Positions 17,293 to 26,165 are shown, counted from the stretch's first letter. The stretch is 40,649 nt of DNA from Halopseudomonas xinjiangensis (GCA_011050525.1 DRFO01000040.1:1-40649), one strand, 5' to 3'. The notes: generated by a model from the letters alone, not told the origin. Numbers and translations are program-made.

Positions 17293-17320
17293 CTTCGATT
17301 TGCGTCAAGTTCAATCGAAG
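17293..17320. terminator. Stem-loop after the acetyltransferase gene
   Basis: CTTCGATT (17293-17300) and AATCGAAG (17313-17320) pair perfectly over eight bases with a 12-base loop. It lies 18 bases past the maa stop codon on the minus strand and could act as a weak terminator. No T-run follows. Confidence 0.35.
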
Positions 17321-17337
17321 GAGCCTCCGAATGCAGT

Positions 17338-17955
17338 TTACGAACGGTCCGCTACTGGCGGTCGGGCATCGGACGCTGGATTTGCGTCATCCCGAGTGTT
17401 GTCGATTTTGCGCACAACGCGACAGGGATTGCCGGCTGCGAACACATCGTCGGGTATGTCTTTTGTTACTACGCTGCCCGCGCCGATGACCGACCGTGCA
17501 CCAATGCTCACGCCAGGACAGATGATCGCACCGCCGCCGATCCATACATCGTCGCCTATGTCTATGCGCTTGCCGAGCTCGCGCCCTGCACTGCGATCGG
17601 CTGCACGAATCGGGTGGGTTGCCGTGTAGATCTGCACCGCCGGGCCAAACATAGTGCGCGCTCCAATCCGTACCGGAGCGACATCAAGCACGACACAGTT
17701 GAAGTTGAAAAAGACCTTGTCACCCAGCGTAATGTTGTTTCCGTAGTCGCAGAAGAATGGCGGCTCGATCCAGACATTTTCCCCCGTAGCCCGCATGAGT
17801 TCCCTGAGGAGACGGGCCCGCGCCTCTGGCTGGTCAGTCGGCGTATCGTTCAGTTTTCTGGTGAGAAGCCGAGCGCGGTAGCGCTCATCGACGAGCTGTG
17901 GGTCCAGTGGATCGTAGAGCGCGCCGCTAAGCATTTTCTCTTTTTCGGTGGTCAT
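17338..17955 (-). CDS. maa: Maltose/galactoside O-acetyltransferase family protein
   Basis: The protein has 205 residues. A helical N-terminal Mac domain (MTTEKEKMLSG..., about 1-55) is followed by a left-handed beta-helix of hexapeptide repeats (about 58-185). The catalytic base is His114 in ATHPI, as in LacA, Maa and NodL. The enzyme transfers acetyl from acetyl-CoA to a hydroxyl of a small sugar in the cytoplasm. The C-terminal 25 residues are an unusual hydrophilic extension. An AGGAGG four bases before the ATG at 17955 fixes the start, and the 28 extra open codons upstream are not used. It is divergent from ampC. Confidence 0.88.
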   Translation of the reverse strand: MTTEKEKMLSGALYDPLDPQLVDERYRARLLTRKLNDTPTDQPEARARLLRELMRATGENVWIEPPFFCDYGNNITLGDKVFFNFNCVVLDVAPVRIGARTMFGPAVQIYTATHPIRAADRSAGRELGKRIDIGDDVWIGGGAIICPGVSIGARSVIGAGSVVTKDIPDDVFAAGNPCRVVRKIDNTRDDANPASDARPPVADRS

Positions 17956-18109
17956 CAAGCCTCCTGAAATCAAATTCATGTCTCTTCGACATTCAACGGG
18001 CCGGATCGCTCCCGCCCAATTGATCTCCGATAGTCTCAAACAACGCCTTTAAGCACGCCAATTCAAATGATAGATTTTGCCTCCACTATACGAACTGAGG
18101 ACGACCAGA

Positions 18110-19258
18110 ATGCGCCCCATTGGAAGCCTTTGCGCAACGTTGTGCCTGGTTGCCTGTAGCACCCTGGCCATTGCGGCTACCGAACAGCCAGGTACTGACC
18201 AGACCGTGCAAAGGGCTGCCGAACATGTGATGCAGCTGCACAATATTCCCGGCTTGGCCATTGCGCTTACCGTCAACGGCAAGCAGCGCTTCTACAATTT
18301 CGGCGTAAGCTCCAGAGAAACACAACAGCTCGTCACAAGCGATACGCTTTTTGAAATCGGTTCGATCAGCAAAACCTTCACGGCAACCCTGGCGACCTAT
18401 GCTCAAGCCAGCGGCGCGCTGTCACTCGCCGACCGCCCGAGCAAGTATCTGCCGTCACTTCAGGGCAGCCATTTCGACAAGATAACGCTGGTCAATCTGG
18501 GGACGCACACAGCGGGCGGTCTGCCCTTGCAGGTGCCCGAGGAGATACAGAGCCCCGGCCAACTGATGGCCTACTTCAAGGCTTGGCAACCCGACTACGC
18601 ACCTGGTAGCAACCGAACCTATTCCAACCCTGGCACCGGGATGCTCGGCATGATCGCCGCGAAAAGCCTCAACCTGCCGATTGAAAAGGCACTGGAACAG
18701 CGGCTGTTTTCCGAACTCGGCATGCCCAACAGTTACGTCAAGGTGCCGGAGGGCAAGATGCCTCTCTATGCCCAGGGCTACACCAAGGAAGACGTTCCAG
18801 CGAGGCTGAACCCAGGCGTCCTGGCAGCCGAAGCCTACGGCGTGAAGTCCAGCGCCAGGGATATGCTGCGCTTCGTTGAGGCAAACCTGGGTTTTGCGGA
18901 GCTGGATGCGACGCTGCAACAAGCCCTCGTTGATACACGGTTCGGCTACTTCGAGGTCGGCGCAATGACGCAGGCGTTGATATGGGAGCAATACCGCTAT
19001 CCGGTGACGCTGAATACCCTGCTGACAGGCAACGCCCCTAACATGGCCTATGAAACCAATCCCGTGGTGAAGCTGACTCCTCCGCTACCGCCGGAGGATG
19101 CGTTTTGGGTTAACAAAACGGGCTCAACCAACGGCTTTGGCGCCTATGCCGCCTTCGTACCCGCAAAGCAGACAGGCATCGTGTTGCTAGCAAACAAGAA
19201 CTATCCCATCACGTCCCGTGTCAGCCTGGCGCATCAAATTCTGAGCGAGCTGGACTGA
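18110..19258 (+). CDS. ampC: Class C beta-lactamase (AmpC-type)
   Basis: The protein has 382 residues with a signal peptide of about 22 residues (LAIAA). The class C active-site set is complete: SISK at 85-88 with nucleophile Ser85, YSN at 171-173, and KTG at 336-338. The neighbours TLFEIGS and KTGSTNGFGAY are typical. It would hydrolyse beta-lactams in the periplasm. DD-peptidases and family VIII esterases share these motifs, but the exact YSN and KTG pair and the length favour AmpC. GAGG precedes the ATG at 18110. No ampR lies beside it. The divergent gene is maa, so local AmpR-type induction is not supported. Confidence 0.88.
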   Translation: MRPIGSLCATLCLVACSTLAIAATEQPGTDQTVQRAAEHVMQLHNIPGLAIALTVNGKQRFYNFGVSSRETQQLVTSDTLFEIGSISKTFTATLATYAQASGALSLADRPSKYLPSLQGSHFDKITLVNLGTHTAGGLPLQVPEEIQSPGQLMAYFKAWQPDYAPGSNRTYSNPGTGMLGMIAAKSLNLPIEKALEQRLFSELGMPNSYVKVPEGKMPLYAQGYTKEDVPARLNPGVLAAEAYGVKSSARDMLRFVEANLGFAELDATLQQALVDTRFGYFEVGAMTQALIWEQYRYPVTLNTLLTGNAPNMAYETNPVVKLTPPLPPEDAFWVNKTGSTNGFGAYAAFVPAKQTGIVLLANKNYPITSRVSLAHQILSELD

Positions 19259-19366
19259 CCGCAGAACTGAGCTCCCTGGATGCAGCGGATTAGGGGCAAC
19301 CCTCGTTAAACGATACGCCTGTTGACTTGTCACAACTCATAGATCCACTGCACAGGAGGTTTTTTC

Positions 19367-19579
19367 ATGGCCCATAAATTCAAGGTCAATGATCATGTGA
19401 GCTGGAATTCAGAGGCGGGTCACGTCAGCGGCAAAATCATCAAAGTGCACACGTCGGACACCACCTATAAAGGGCACCCCCGTCGCGCCAGCCTCGACGA
19501 GCCGCAGTATGAAATCGAAAGCGACAAGACCGATCACGTCGCGATGCATAAAGAAGATGCGCTGAAGAAGATCAGCTGA
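19367..19579 (+). CDS. DUF2945 (HVA1/TUDOR-type) small protein
   Basis: This 70-residue basic protein is of the DUF2945 (hypervirulence-associated TUDOR) family. It is recognised by the opening KFKVNDHVSWNSEAGHVSGKI, the central YKGHPRRASLDEPQYEIES, and the closing ADALKK-like HKEDALKKIS. The fold is a small beta barrel whose binding partner is unknown in bacteria. AGGAGG lies six bases before the ATG. Its stop is one base from the next ATG, so it forms an operon with the DUF488 gene, an arrangement often seen for this family. Confidence 0.87.
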   Translation: MAHKFKVNDHVSWNSEAGHVSGKIIKVHTSDTTYKGHPRRASLDEPQYEIESDKTDHVAMHKEDALKKIS

Positions 19580-19580
19580 C

Positions 19581-20168
19581 ATGGCCAAGGTCGATACCAT
19601 CTGGACCATTGGCCACTCGACGCGCTCCATCGAGGAGTTCGTTGCGCTGCTCAAGCACTACCAGTTGCAAGCCGTTGCGGATGTGCGTCGCTTCCCCGGC
19701 TCCCGGCGCCTGCCCCATTTCGGTGAGGAAGCCTTGCGCCAGAGCCTCGCTGAAGCAGGTATCGCTTATTTATGGATTGCCGAGCTTGGCGGACGGCGGC
19801 GCGCCTCTGCGACCTCTATCAATACCGCCTGGCGCAATGCATCGTTTCGGGGCTACGCTGATCACCTGGACGACGCTGAATTCGATACGGGGTTGCAGCA
19901 TCTGCTGGCGCTGGCCAGCGAGCGGCGCACGACCATGATGTGCGCAGAGGTGCTCTGGTGGCGCTGCCATCGGTCGCTCGTTGCGGACGTACTGATGGTT
20001 CGCGGTATCAACGTGCAACATATCCAGGACGAGAACCACGTCACCGAACATCCTTTCACCGCGCCTGCCCGCCTTGTGAATGGCCACCTGAGTTATGAAC
20101 CTGGAAAAGGCGAGCCGCTCAACGAAAAGGAAAGAAGCAAAGGGGAGCAAACCCACTTTGACTTCTGA
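19581..20168 (+). CDS. DUF488 family protein
   Basis: This 195-residue cytoplasmic protein of the DUF488 family is recognised by IWTIGHSTRSIEEFV (7-21), ADVRRFPGSRRLPHF (33-47) and the cysteine-rich CAEVLWWRCHRSLVADVL (around 115-132). The conserved Arg and Cys residues suggest a metal or nucleotide site, but no reaction is established. It begins one base after the DUF2945 stop and is certainly cotranscribed with it. Its final 20 residues are charged and probably disordered. Confidence 0.85.
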   Translation: MAKVDTIWTIGHSTRSIEEFVALLKHYQLQAVADVRRFPGSRRLPHFGEEALRQSLAEAGIAYLWIAELGGRRRASATSINTAWRNASFRGYADHLDDAEFDTGLQHLLALASERRTTMMCAEVLWWRCHRSLVADVLMVRGINVQHIQDENHVTEHPFTAPARLVNGHLSYEPGKGEPLNEKERSKGEQTHFDF

Positions 20169-20195
20169 GGCCACACCGCTGAACAGGCAGTCCAT

Positions 20196-20480
20196 ATGAA
20201 TAACTGGCACACGCTGAACCTGGGCGATCCGATGCTCGCCGACATTCGCCTTGAAGAGGTTCGTCAAGCGGCTATGGATCTGTATGCGCTGCAGCCAGGG
20301 CCCGACATGGGCGTGTTTTTTCGGCATGAAAGCGAAGGGCGACTGCACTGCGAGGTGAAGCTCTATTTTTCTCCGACCTACGGAAATCTAGCCGGCACGC
20401 TGGGTGCAACACCCAGTGCGCCGCCTTCACCCTCCGGCCTGGGTCTGCTTGCTGGAGACGAAGCGGCGCTTTCGCTGTAA
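20196..20480 (+). CDS. Conserved hypothetical protein of pseudomonads
   Basis: This 94-residue soluble protein opens MNNWHTLNLGDPMLADIRLE and has a middle block FFRHESEGRLHCEVKLYFSP that is typical of a small conserved pseudomonad protein of unknown function. The C-terminus is Pro/Gly/Ala-rich. It follows the DUF488 stop by 27 bases and could be a third cistron of that operon. The ribosome site is weak. No motif points to a reaction. Confidence 0.7.
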   Translation: MNNWHTLNLGDPMLADIRLEEVRQAAMDLYALQPGPDMGVFFRHESEGRLHCEVKLYFSPTYGNLAGTLGATPSAPPSPSGLGLLAGDEAALSL

Positions 20481-20591
20481 ATCGCTCTGCGCGGCCGCCG
20501 GGGTAGTGCTTTAATGACATCACATACGCCGCTGTAGATACCCTCGCTGGCACCGAGGAAATCCCAAGCTTGATTATTCAAGAGGTCGATC

Positions 20592-21212
20592 ATGTACCCG
20601 ATATGGATAGCTACCTGCCTGGCAGTGACGCTGCTCGCGGGCCAGACCGTCGCGGCTGATACCGAGCAGCAGGCAGAAGCGGCCATAAGCAAGGCGGAAG
20701 TTCTGGAAGAAACGGCAGCGTCCGAGGGCAGCACCCAGCAGGAGCCCCCAGCGGAGCCCATAACCAAGGCCGAAGCGCAGGCGGTCGACCCGGCAGGCGA
20801 AGCACCGCTGGACGACGCCATCACCTGTCTCGCGCGCAGCATTTATTGGGAGGCGAAAGGGCAGGCCTCCGCGGACATGGAAGCCGTCGCCAGCGTAGTG
20901 ATGAACCGGCTAGCCCACGAGGGCTTCCCCAGCACCGTATGTGAGGTGGTCAAACACGGCTCCGAGCAGGGTTCCTGTCAATTTTCCTGGTGGTGCGATG
21001 GCCGATCGGATGATGTTCAGGAGGATGCCCCCTACGCTATCGCCAAGGAAATAGCCCGCAAGGCACTCAACGGACAGCTAACTGATCGAACTGATGGTGC
21101 CCTGTATTTTCACGACAGGAACGTGTCTCCCAGCTGGTCCACAGAATTTGCTAAAACCGCCGAGCTGGGCGAGTTTCTTTTCTACAAGCCCCACAAGGGG
21201 GCCGCGCAATAG
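20592..21212 (+). CDS. SleB-type cell wall hydrolase (Hydrolase_2)
   Basis: The protein has 206 residues. A signal peptide (about 1-21) is followed by a Glu/Ala-rich spacer (22-74) and then a Hydrolase_2 (SleB-like) domain. The likely catalytic acid is Glu87 in ARSIYWEAKG. CQFSWWCDG (about 128-136) and GALYFH (about 174-179) are the other family landmarks. Such enzymes are lytic transglycosylase-like and cut peptidoglycan in the periplasm. In non-sporulating bacteria they serve wall remodelling. GAGG lies before the ATG. It is convergent with the BASS transporter gene, with only 17 bases between the two stops. Confidence 0.86.
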   Translation: MYPIWIATCLAVTLLAGQTVAADTEQQAEAAISKAEVLEETAASEGSTQQEPPAEPITKAEAQAVDPAGEAPLDDAITCLARSIYWEAKGQASADMEAVASVVMNRLAHEGFPSTVCEVVKHGSEQGSCQFSWWCDGRSDDVQEDAPYAIAKEIARKALNGQLTDRTDGALYFHDRNVSPSWSTEFAKTAELGEFLFYKPHKGAAQ

Positions 21213-21221
21213 CAACTGGGA

Positions 21222-21240
21222 CGGCAAGATTACCTTGCCG
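21222..21240. terminator. Hairpin between wall hydrolase and BASS genes
   Basis: CGGCAAG (21222-21228) pairs with CTTGCCG (21234-21240) around a five-base loop. The stem overlaps the stop codon of the minus-strand BASS gene and directly follows the hydrolase stop. It is a plausible short bidirectional terminator, without a clear T-run. Confidence 0.45.
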
Positions 21241-22120
21241 CCTCCACTGAGACACCTGAGGCGGCGTGCTGCCTGTAACGGAATCCAATCACTATACCGG
21301 CCGACAGATACATGATCAGCGAATACAGCGCCGCAGGAATTGCCAGTTGGCTGTCGTGCAGGAAAGTGGTCGCAACCAGTATCGCCAGCGTGCTGTTCTG
21401 AATACCGGTTTCCAGCGTAATGGAGGTCGCCTGGCGGGCGTTCAGACCAAAGGCCAAAGCAGCCCCCAGGCCAAGCCCCATCATCGTCAGGTTGAGCAGG
21501 AGGATCGCCAGGCCGCCACTGGCCAGCTCGGGTAACAAAGCACTGCCCTGCTGCGCGATGATAAAAACCACCAGCAGCACAAAGAAAACCGCGCCGAAGA
21601 AATTGATTTTGGGTTCCAGCCATTTTGCCAGGCGCAAACTGCGGCTGCGCAAAAACATACCGATTATCACGGGCAGCAAGGTCATGGCGAAAAGCGCCGC
21701 CATCATGTTTCCTACTGGTGCCGCAACGGTTTGCTGCTGGTCAGCAAACACATGAAATGCCAGCCCGGTAATCAGGGGAATAGTGAAAATTGCCAACAGG
21801 CTGCTCATCGCGGTCAGGCTGATGGACAGCGCAAGATCTCCGCGGGCCAGATAGGTCAGCAGATTGGAGGTGGTGCCTCCTGGGCAGGCCGCCAGCAGCA
21901 CCAATCCTATCGCCAGGCTTGGGGTGGGCATCAACCAGGCCGCCAGTCCAAAGCCTACCACCGGCAACACCAGCATCTGGCCTGTTATGCCGATCATCGC
22001 CGCCCTGGGGTAGGCAGCCACGCCAGTGAAGTCTTTCAAGGTAAGAGACAGCCCCATCCCCAACATGATTATGAACAGACTCAGGGGAAGAATGATCTGG
22101 GAAACGATGTCGTTGGTCAT
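21230..22120 (-). CDS. BASS-family sodium symporter
   Basis: This 296-residue inner-membrane protein has about nine or ten helices and belongs to the bile acid:sodium symporter superfamily. Typical elements are GMGLSLTLKDF near the start, the broken-helix AACPGGTTSNLLTYLARGDLALSI (around 78-101), and ETGIQNSTLAILVAT (about 242-256). The physiological solute is unknown and is likely an organic anion. The ATG at 22120 has GGAG four bases upstream. The open frame continues 29 codons further without family similarity. It is divergent from a LysR gene across 86 bases, the classic layout for a regulator and its target. Confidence 0.88.
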   Translation of the reverse strand: MTNDIVSQIILPLSLFIIMLGMGLSLTLKDFTGVAAYPRAAMIGITGQMLVLPVVGFGLAAWLMPTPSLAIGLVLLAACPGGTTSNLLTYLARGDLALSISLTAMSSLLAIFTIPLITGLAFHVFADQQQTVAAPVGNMMAALFAMTLLPVIIGMFLRSRSLRLAKWLEPKINFFGAVFFVLLVVFIIAQQGSALLPELASGGLAILLLNLTMMGLGLGAALAFGLNARQATSITLETGIQNSTLAILVATTFLHDSQLAIPAALYSLIMYLSAGIVIGFRYRQHAASGVSVEAAR

Positions 22121-22206
22121 AAGGCTCCGATAGGATGTTCGTCGCAAACCCAAGACGGTAGCGCAGCCCAACCTATGCGTATAATGTTTATTTTTCAGGC
22201 TTGGCA
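22121..22206. promoter_or_regulatory. Divergent promoter region, BASS / LysR
   Basis: This 86-base space lies between two divergent starts. A consensus TATAAT at 22180-22185 on the plus strand would serve the LysR gene, giving a leader of only about 15 bases. No convincing -35 box or LysR dyad could be fixed. Confidence 0.4.
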
Positions 22207-23154
22207 ATGAATGAAGTTCATATGAAAGGCGATCTGAATCTGTTCAGAGTGCTGCTGGTGGTGGCCGAAACAGGCAGCACGACCGAGGCCTCGGAGCGGC
22301 TTAATCTCTCCCAGTCTGCGGTATCACACTCGCTAAAGCGGCTACGGACCATGCTAGGCGACCCGTTGTTCGTCAAGCATGGTCGACACCTGGTAATGAC
22401 TGCCCACGCGCGCAGCATCCTGCCACAAGTGAAAGCGGCGCTTGCTAGCTTGTCCAGCACCGCGTTGCGGGCCGAATTCTTCGACCCGACCCGCTCCAAT
22501 ATGATTTTTCAATGTGGTTTCAGGGATGCAATGGAGTTTCTGGTCATTCCCGAGCTGATGGGCCGGCTACGCGACGAAGGCTGGCAGGTCACGTTCAAAA
22601 GCCAGCGAGTGGTAGCCGAAGACATTGAACATCGCATATTGACAGGCGCACTGGACATCGCGGTGGATATCGAACATCCCGTCAGCGGCCAGTTGGCCAG
22701 CCGGGAAATATCCAGGGAAAAGCTCTGCGTCATGGTTGGCCCAAAGCACCCCTGTTTCGCCGGTGGAAGCCTGTCGTTGCAGCAGTTCGTCGATAGCGAG
22801 CACGTACTGGTCACGCTTACTTCGCGCGAGCGCGCCTTTGTCGACCAGCATCTGGTGGGCATCGGCAACCAGCGCCGTATTGCTCTGCATTGCGAGCATT
22901 ACCACGCCGCTGCCCAGGCGGTGGCGCAGACTGATCTGATCCTGACCATGCCCTATTCCTACGCGTACAGTCTTGCCCGGCTCAACGGCAATCGCCTGCT
23001 TCCAGTGCCTTTTTACTGCAGCCCGGTACCCGTCAGAATCTACTGGCGCAACTCTCTCAGCGAGGAACCGTACATGCGCTGGCTGATAGGCCAGGTTGAG
23101 TCGTTGATTGGCGCTATCAGAACCAAGGGCTTGAGCAGCGCCGACAGGAAATGA
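22207..23154 (+). CDS. LysR-type regulator next to BASS transporter
   Basis: The protein has 315 residues. The LysR helix-turn-helix lies in the first 65 residues (TGSTTEASERLNLSQSAVSHSLKRLR), in the NodD-like subtype with DPLFVKHGRHLVMT following. A type 2 periplasmic-binding-like effector domain spans about 90-300. It probably activates or represses the divergent BASS gene in response to that transporter's solute. ATGs at 22207 and 22222 are both possible, and I use 22207 because AGG precedes it at a workable distance. The gene ends inside a strong hairpin. Confidence 0.85.
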   Translation: MNEVHMKGDLNLFRVLLVVAETGSTTEASERLNLSQSAVSHSLKRLRTMLGDPLFVKHGRHLVMTAHARSILPQVKAALASLSSTALRAEFFDPTRSNMIFQCGFRDAMEFLVIPELMGRLRDEGWQVTFKSQRVVAEDIEHRILTGALDIAVDIEHPVSGQLASREISREKLCVMVGPKHPCFAGGSLSLQQFVDSEHVLVTLTSRERAFVDQHLVGIGNQRRIALHCEHYHAAAQAVAQTDLILTMPYSYAYSLARLNGNRLLPVPFYCSPVPVRIYWRNSLSEEPYMRWLIGQVESLIGAIRTKGLSSADRK

Positions 23155-23182
23155 TCAGCAAGCCGGGGTGGCTTGCTGATCA
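23152..23182. terminator. 13-base-pair bidirectional terminator
   Basis: TGATCAGCAAGCC (23152-23164) pairs perfectly with GGCTTGCTGATCA (23170-23182) around the loop GGGGT. The first three bases are the LysR stop codon. The stem also lies nine bases past the stop of the convergent sdsA1 gene, so it can end both transcripts. Confidence 0.75.
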
Positions 23183-23190
23183 GCTTGATT

Positions 23191-25155
23191 CTAGGACCGG
23201 CGCGGTTCGACCAGCGGAAAATCGGTGGTGAACTCGTCCAGCAGGCCGAGCAGCTCGAACAGTTTCTGCGGATTGCCCTGTACTTGAATGCCACCGGCTT
23301 TCACCGCCTCAGGAAAGGTCGTCTCGCGCAGGAGAATGTCATTAAGCGTGGCGCGGGTAAGGGTCAGCGTCGCGTCTGCACTCTCCGCCTGGCGGTCGGG
23401 CAGCCAGGTAAGTGTGGCGTTCTGCAGGTTGGTGCGGATTTTTTCCTGGGTGTCGGTAAAGTGCCAGTTCAGAACAATATGCTTGCCCTCCGCCTTGGGC
23501 CCGTTCAAACGCACACCGAGCAAATCGAAGACCATGCCGGTTTCGAGCGCCTGCAACAGATCACTACTGGCGCCGCGTGAGCCATCGGACGTTTCTCCGC
23601 CGCTACGCAGGTCTTGCGCGGCGGACAGATACACGTCACGCCACGGCCCTGATTCGGCTTGATAACCCAGCTGTTCCATCGCATCCGCCCCCAGCTCACG
23701 GGCTGCCTGGTTATCGGGCTCGGCGAATACGGCCTGGCTCATCACCGAGGCTACCCAGCGATAATCACCCTGCGCAAAATCTTCTTGAGCGCGGGCCACC
23801 ACCTGTTCGACACCGCCCATGTATTCGATTGTCTTGCGCGCTGCCTCTACCGGAACCGGCGGGTTGAGGTTGGCGGGGTTGGCGTCATACCAGCCGAGAT
23901 ACTTCTGATAGATCGCGCGGGAGTTGTGGCGCAGCGTTCCATAATAGTCACGGGCGGCCCATTCACTGGCGAGGGAGTCCGGCAGCTGGATCGCCTCGGC
24001 TATCTCACCTGGACGATAACCGTGGTTCATCAGCCGCACGCTCTGGTCGTGGATGTATTTGTACAGATCGCGCTGCACGGCCAGAAAATGTTGCGCAGAG
24101 TCCGTACCCCACACCGGCCAGTGGTGCTGGGCGATGAGGACGTCGGTCCGCGGGCCATACGCTTCCAGCACTTCGTCGATATAGCGGGACCACAAGCTGG
24201 CATCCCGTACTTCGGCGCCGCGCAGCGTGTAGATATTGTGCAGTTGTTGCGAAGTGACCTCCGCCGTATTGAAGACCCGTTGCGCGGGGAAATACATCAT
24301 CATCTCCGCCGGCGCCTCGCTGCCCGGCGCGAGATGGAAATCGATTTCGACCCCGTCGATCACCTGTACGCCATTGCGCTCGATGCTGTCGGTAGGCGGA
24401 ATAAGCGTAAGCGGTCCGCGCGACAGGCCCTTGCCCAGCCCCGTATCCACATGCCCCTGCGGGCTGATAGGCAGCGCCGTACCGTACATATAACTGGCGC
24501 GGCGGGTCATGGCGTTACCGGCGATCACGTTTTCACTTACCGCGTGTTCAAGGAAACCCTCCGGGGCGTAGATGCGTACCCGGCCCTGGTCGACGTCCTG
24601 CTGATCGACCACTCCCTTGACCCCGGCGAAATGATCGGCATGCGAGTGGGTGTAGATCACCGCCACCACCGGCTTGTCAGGGCGATGTGCCCGATATAGC
24701 TCGAGCCCAGCCCTGGCGGTTGCTGGCGTCAGCAGGGGGTCGATCACGATCAAGCCGCTGTCGCCCTCGACAATGGTCATGTTCGAAAGGTCCATCCCGC
24801 GAATCTGATAAATGCCCTCGGTAACCTCGAACAACCCGTGGATGGAGTTCAAGCGCGCCTGGCGCCAAAGGCTGGGGTTGACAGTATCGGGCGCCTTTTC
24901 GTCTTCAAGAAACGCATAGGGCTGCGCCGACCAGGCGCGCTGGCCCGATTCGTCCAACACGTGGGCATTAGGCAACGCGGCGACAAAGCCCCGCTGTGCG
25001 TCTTCGAAGGATTGCTTGTCGCTGAAATCGAGTTGCTCGAGCACAGCGGCATTGGCCGCGGCGGTGGTCGACGTGGCAGGTTTCGGTTCGGCCAACGCAG
25101 CTAGCGGCAGGGTCAGGCTGAGCAGCGCTATTCCGAGAGTGGTAGGTCTTGGCAT
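23191..25155 (-). CDS. sdsA1: Secreted alkylsulfatase SdsA1
   Basis: This 654-residue protein, close to the 658 of Pseudomonas SdsA1, has a signal peptide of about 22 residues (ALA). The N-terminal metallo-beta-lactamase fold carries the two-zinc motif THSHADHF (His170, His172, Asp174, His175) and later EVTSQQLHN and IAQHHWP ligands. A helical dimerisation domain and a C-terminal SCP2-like lipid-binding domain (about 530-650) follow. The enzyme hydrolyses primary alkyl sulfates such as dodecyl sulfate to alcohol and sulfate, letting the cell use detergents. GGAG precedes the ATG. It is divergent from a LysR gene, as in other pseudomonads. Confidence 0.93.
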   Translation of the reverse strand: MPRPTTLGIALLSLTLPLAALAEPKPATSTTAAANAAVLEQLDFSDKQSFEDAQRGFVAALPNAHVLDESGQRAWSAQPYAFLEDEKAPDTVNPSLWRQARLNSIHGLFEVTEGIYQIRGMDLSNMTIVEGDSGLIVIDPLLTPATARAGLELYRAHRPDKPVVAVIYTHSHADHFAGVKGVVDQQDVDQGRVRIYAPEGFLEHAVSENVIAGNAMTRRASYMYGTALPISPQGHVDTGLGKGLSRGPLTLIPPTDSIERNGVQVIDGVEIDFHLAPGSEAPAEMMMYFPAQRVFNTAEVTSQQLHNIYTLRGAEVRDASLWSRYIDEVLEAYGPRTDVLIAQHHWPVWGTDSAQHFLAVQRDLYKYIHDQSVRLMNHGYRPGEIAEAIQLPDSLASEWAARDYYGTLRHNSRAIYQKYLGWYDANPANLNPPVPVEAARKTIEYMGGVEQVVARAQEDFAQGDYRWVASVMSQAVFAEPDNQAARELGADAMEQLGYQAESGPWRDVYLSAAQDLRSGGETSDGSRGASSDLLQALETGMVFDLLGVRLNGPKAEGKHIVLNWHFTDTQEKIRTNLQNATLTWLPDRQAESADATLTLTRATLNDILLRETTFPEAVKAGGIQVQGNPQKLFELLGLLDEFTTDFPLVEPRRS

Positions 25156-25204
25156 GGGGGCTCCGACATTGTTATTGGTACCGGAACTGTGCCAAGCGTA
25201 TAGT

Positions 25205-25217
25205 CATTAATCCAATG
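25205..25217. promoter_or_regulatory. Possible LysR operator, sdsA1 / regulator
   Basis: CATT (25205-25208) and AATG (25214-25217) form a short dyad with five bases between, within an AT-rich 94-base divergent space. ATA and ATAT segments flank the dyad roughly symmetrically. This is the kind of interrupted palindrome LysR proteins bind, but the evidence is the position and weak symmetry only. Confidence 0.35.
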
Positions 25218-25249
25218 CAATATATACCAACTTTCGATGCGGAATATGC

Positions 25250-26131
25250 ATGTACGACTTGCGCCAGCTCCGTCACTTCACAGCCCTGATCAACCACGGT
25301 AACTTCGCCCGTGCCGCCCTCGCCCTGCATCTGAGTCAGCCGGCATTGAGCCGCAGCATCCAAGCGCTGGAAGCCAACCTCGGCTGCGTGCTGGTAAACA
25401 GGCACTCGCGCAGCATCAGTCTTACTGCCCAGGGACATATGGTGTTCCAGCATGCCAAGCGCTTGCTTTCAGCCAGCAAGGCATTGGAGCAGGCGGTCAA
25501 GCAGATCGACAATCTAGAGGCAGGCCAGCTGCGTATCGGTGCCGGCCCGTTCCCTGCTGCGGGATTGGTGCCCCACGCGTTGGCTCGGCTGGTAAATGCC
25601 TACCCAAAACTGGAGGTCGAAATCATCGTCGGCGACTGGGAAAGTCTGCGCCAGCAGATGCTGGACGAGGAGATCGAAATGTTCGTTGCCGACGTGCGCG
25701 AGCTGATGACCGATCCGCTGCTGCAGGTCACTACCCTGCCCGTGCAACCGGCAGTCGCCATTTGCAGGCCGGGCCATCCGCTGCTGGAATGTGATGATCT
25801 GAATTTCGACAGCATTGCGGCCTATCCTCTGGCCGGAACCCATCTGCCCGAGCCGGTGGCGCGTAGCATTATGCGTGACACTGGTCGAGACAATGCGCTC
25901 AGCATCCAGTGCGACAATTTCACCTTGCTCATCACCCTGGTCGTTCACAGCGACGCCATCTGCATGGTGCCCCGGGACGTGGTTGCCGAGGCGCTGAGCC
26001 AGGGTCAGCTGTGCGAGCTGCCGAGCCTGTCAGGCAAAATACGTCACCACTCCGCCTACGGGCTGGTCAGCCGGCTGGGCCACAGGCTGTCACCTGCCGC
26101 TGAGGCCCTGCATAATCTCATCTGCACCTGA
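25250..26131 (+). CDS. sdsB1: LysR-type regulator of the sdsA1 locus (SdsB1-like)
   Basis: This 293-residue LysR protein has its helix-turn-helix in the first 60 residues (MYDLRQLRHFTALINHGNFARAALALHLSQPALSRSIQALE). The effector domain spans about 92-290. In Pseudomonas, sdsA1 is accompanied by a divergent LysR activator (sdsB1), and this gene has that position, 94 bases from sdsA1. The likely inducer is an alkyl sulfate or a product of its hydrolysis. The ATG at 25250 follows GGAA. The gene is convergent with cadR, 34 bases apart. Confidence 0.8.
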   Translation: MYDLRQLRHFTALINHGNFARAALALHLSQPALSRSIQALEANLGCVLVNRHSRSISLTAQGHMVFQHAKRLLSASKALEQAVKQIDNLEAGQLRIGAGPFPAAGLVPHALARLVNAYPKLEVEIIVGDWESLRQQMLDEEIEMFVADVRELMTDPLLQVTTLPVQPAVAICRPGHPLLECDDLNFDSIAAYPLAGTHLPEPVARSIMRDTGRDNALSIQCDNFTLLITLVVHSDAICMVPRDVVAEALSQGQLCELPSLSGKIRHHSAYGLVSRLGHRLSPAAEALHNLICT

Positions 26132-26165
26132 GTGAGCAGCAAGCGGTTTCCAGCGCTGGGGTCTG

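Noticed and set aside
22201..22209. TTG start for the LysR gene at 22201
   Set aside because: It lies too close to the predicted -10 box to be transcribed with a leader, and an ATG follows two codons later.
23659..24699. Open frame of over 340 codons opposite sdsA1
   Set aside because: Same reason: the minus strand encodes a full-length alkylsulfatase with all metal ligands.
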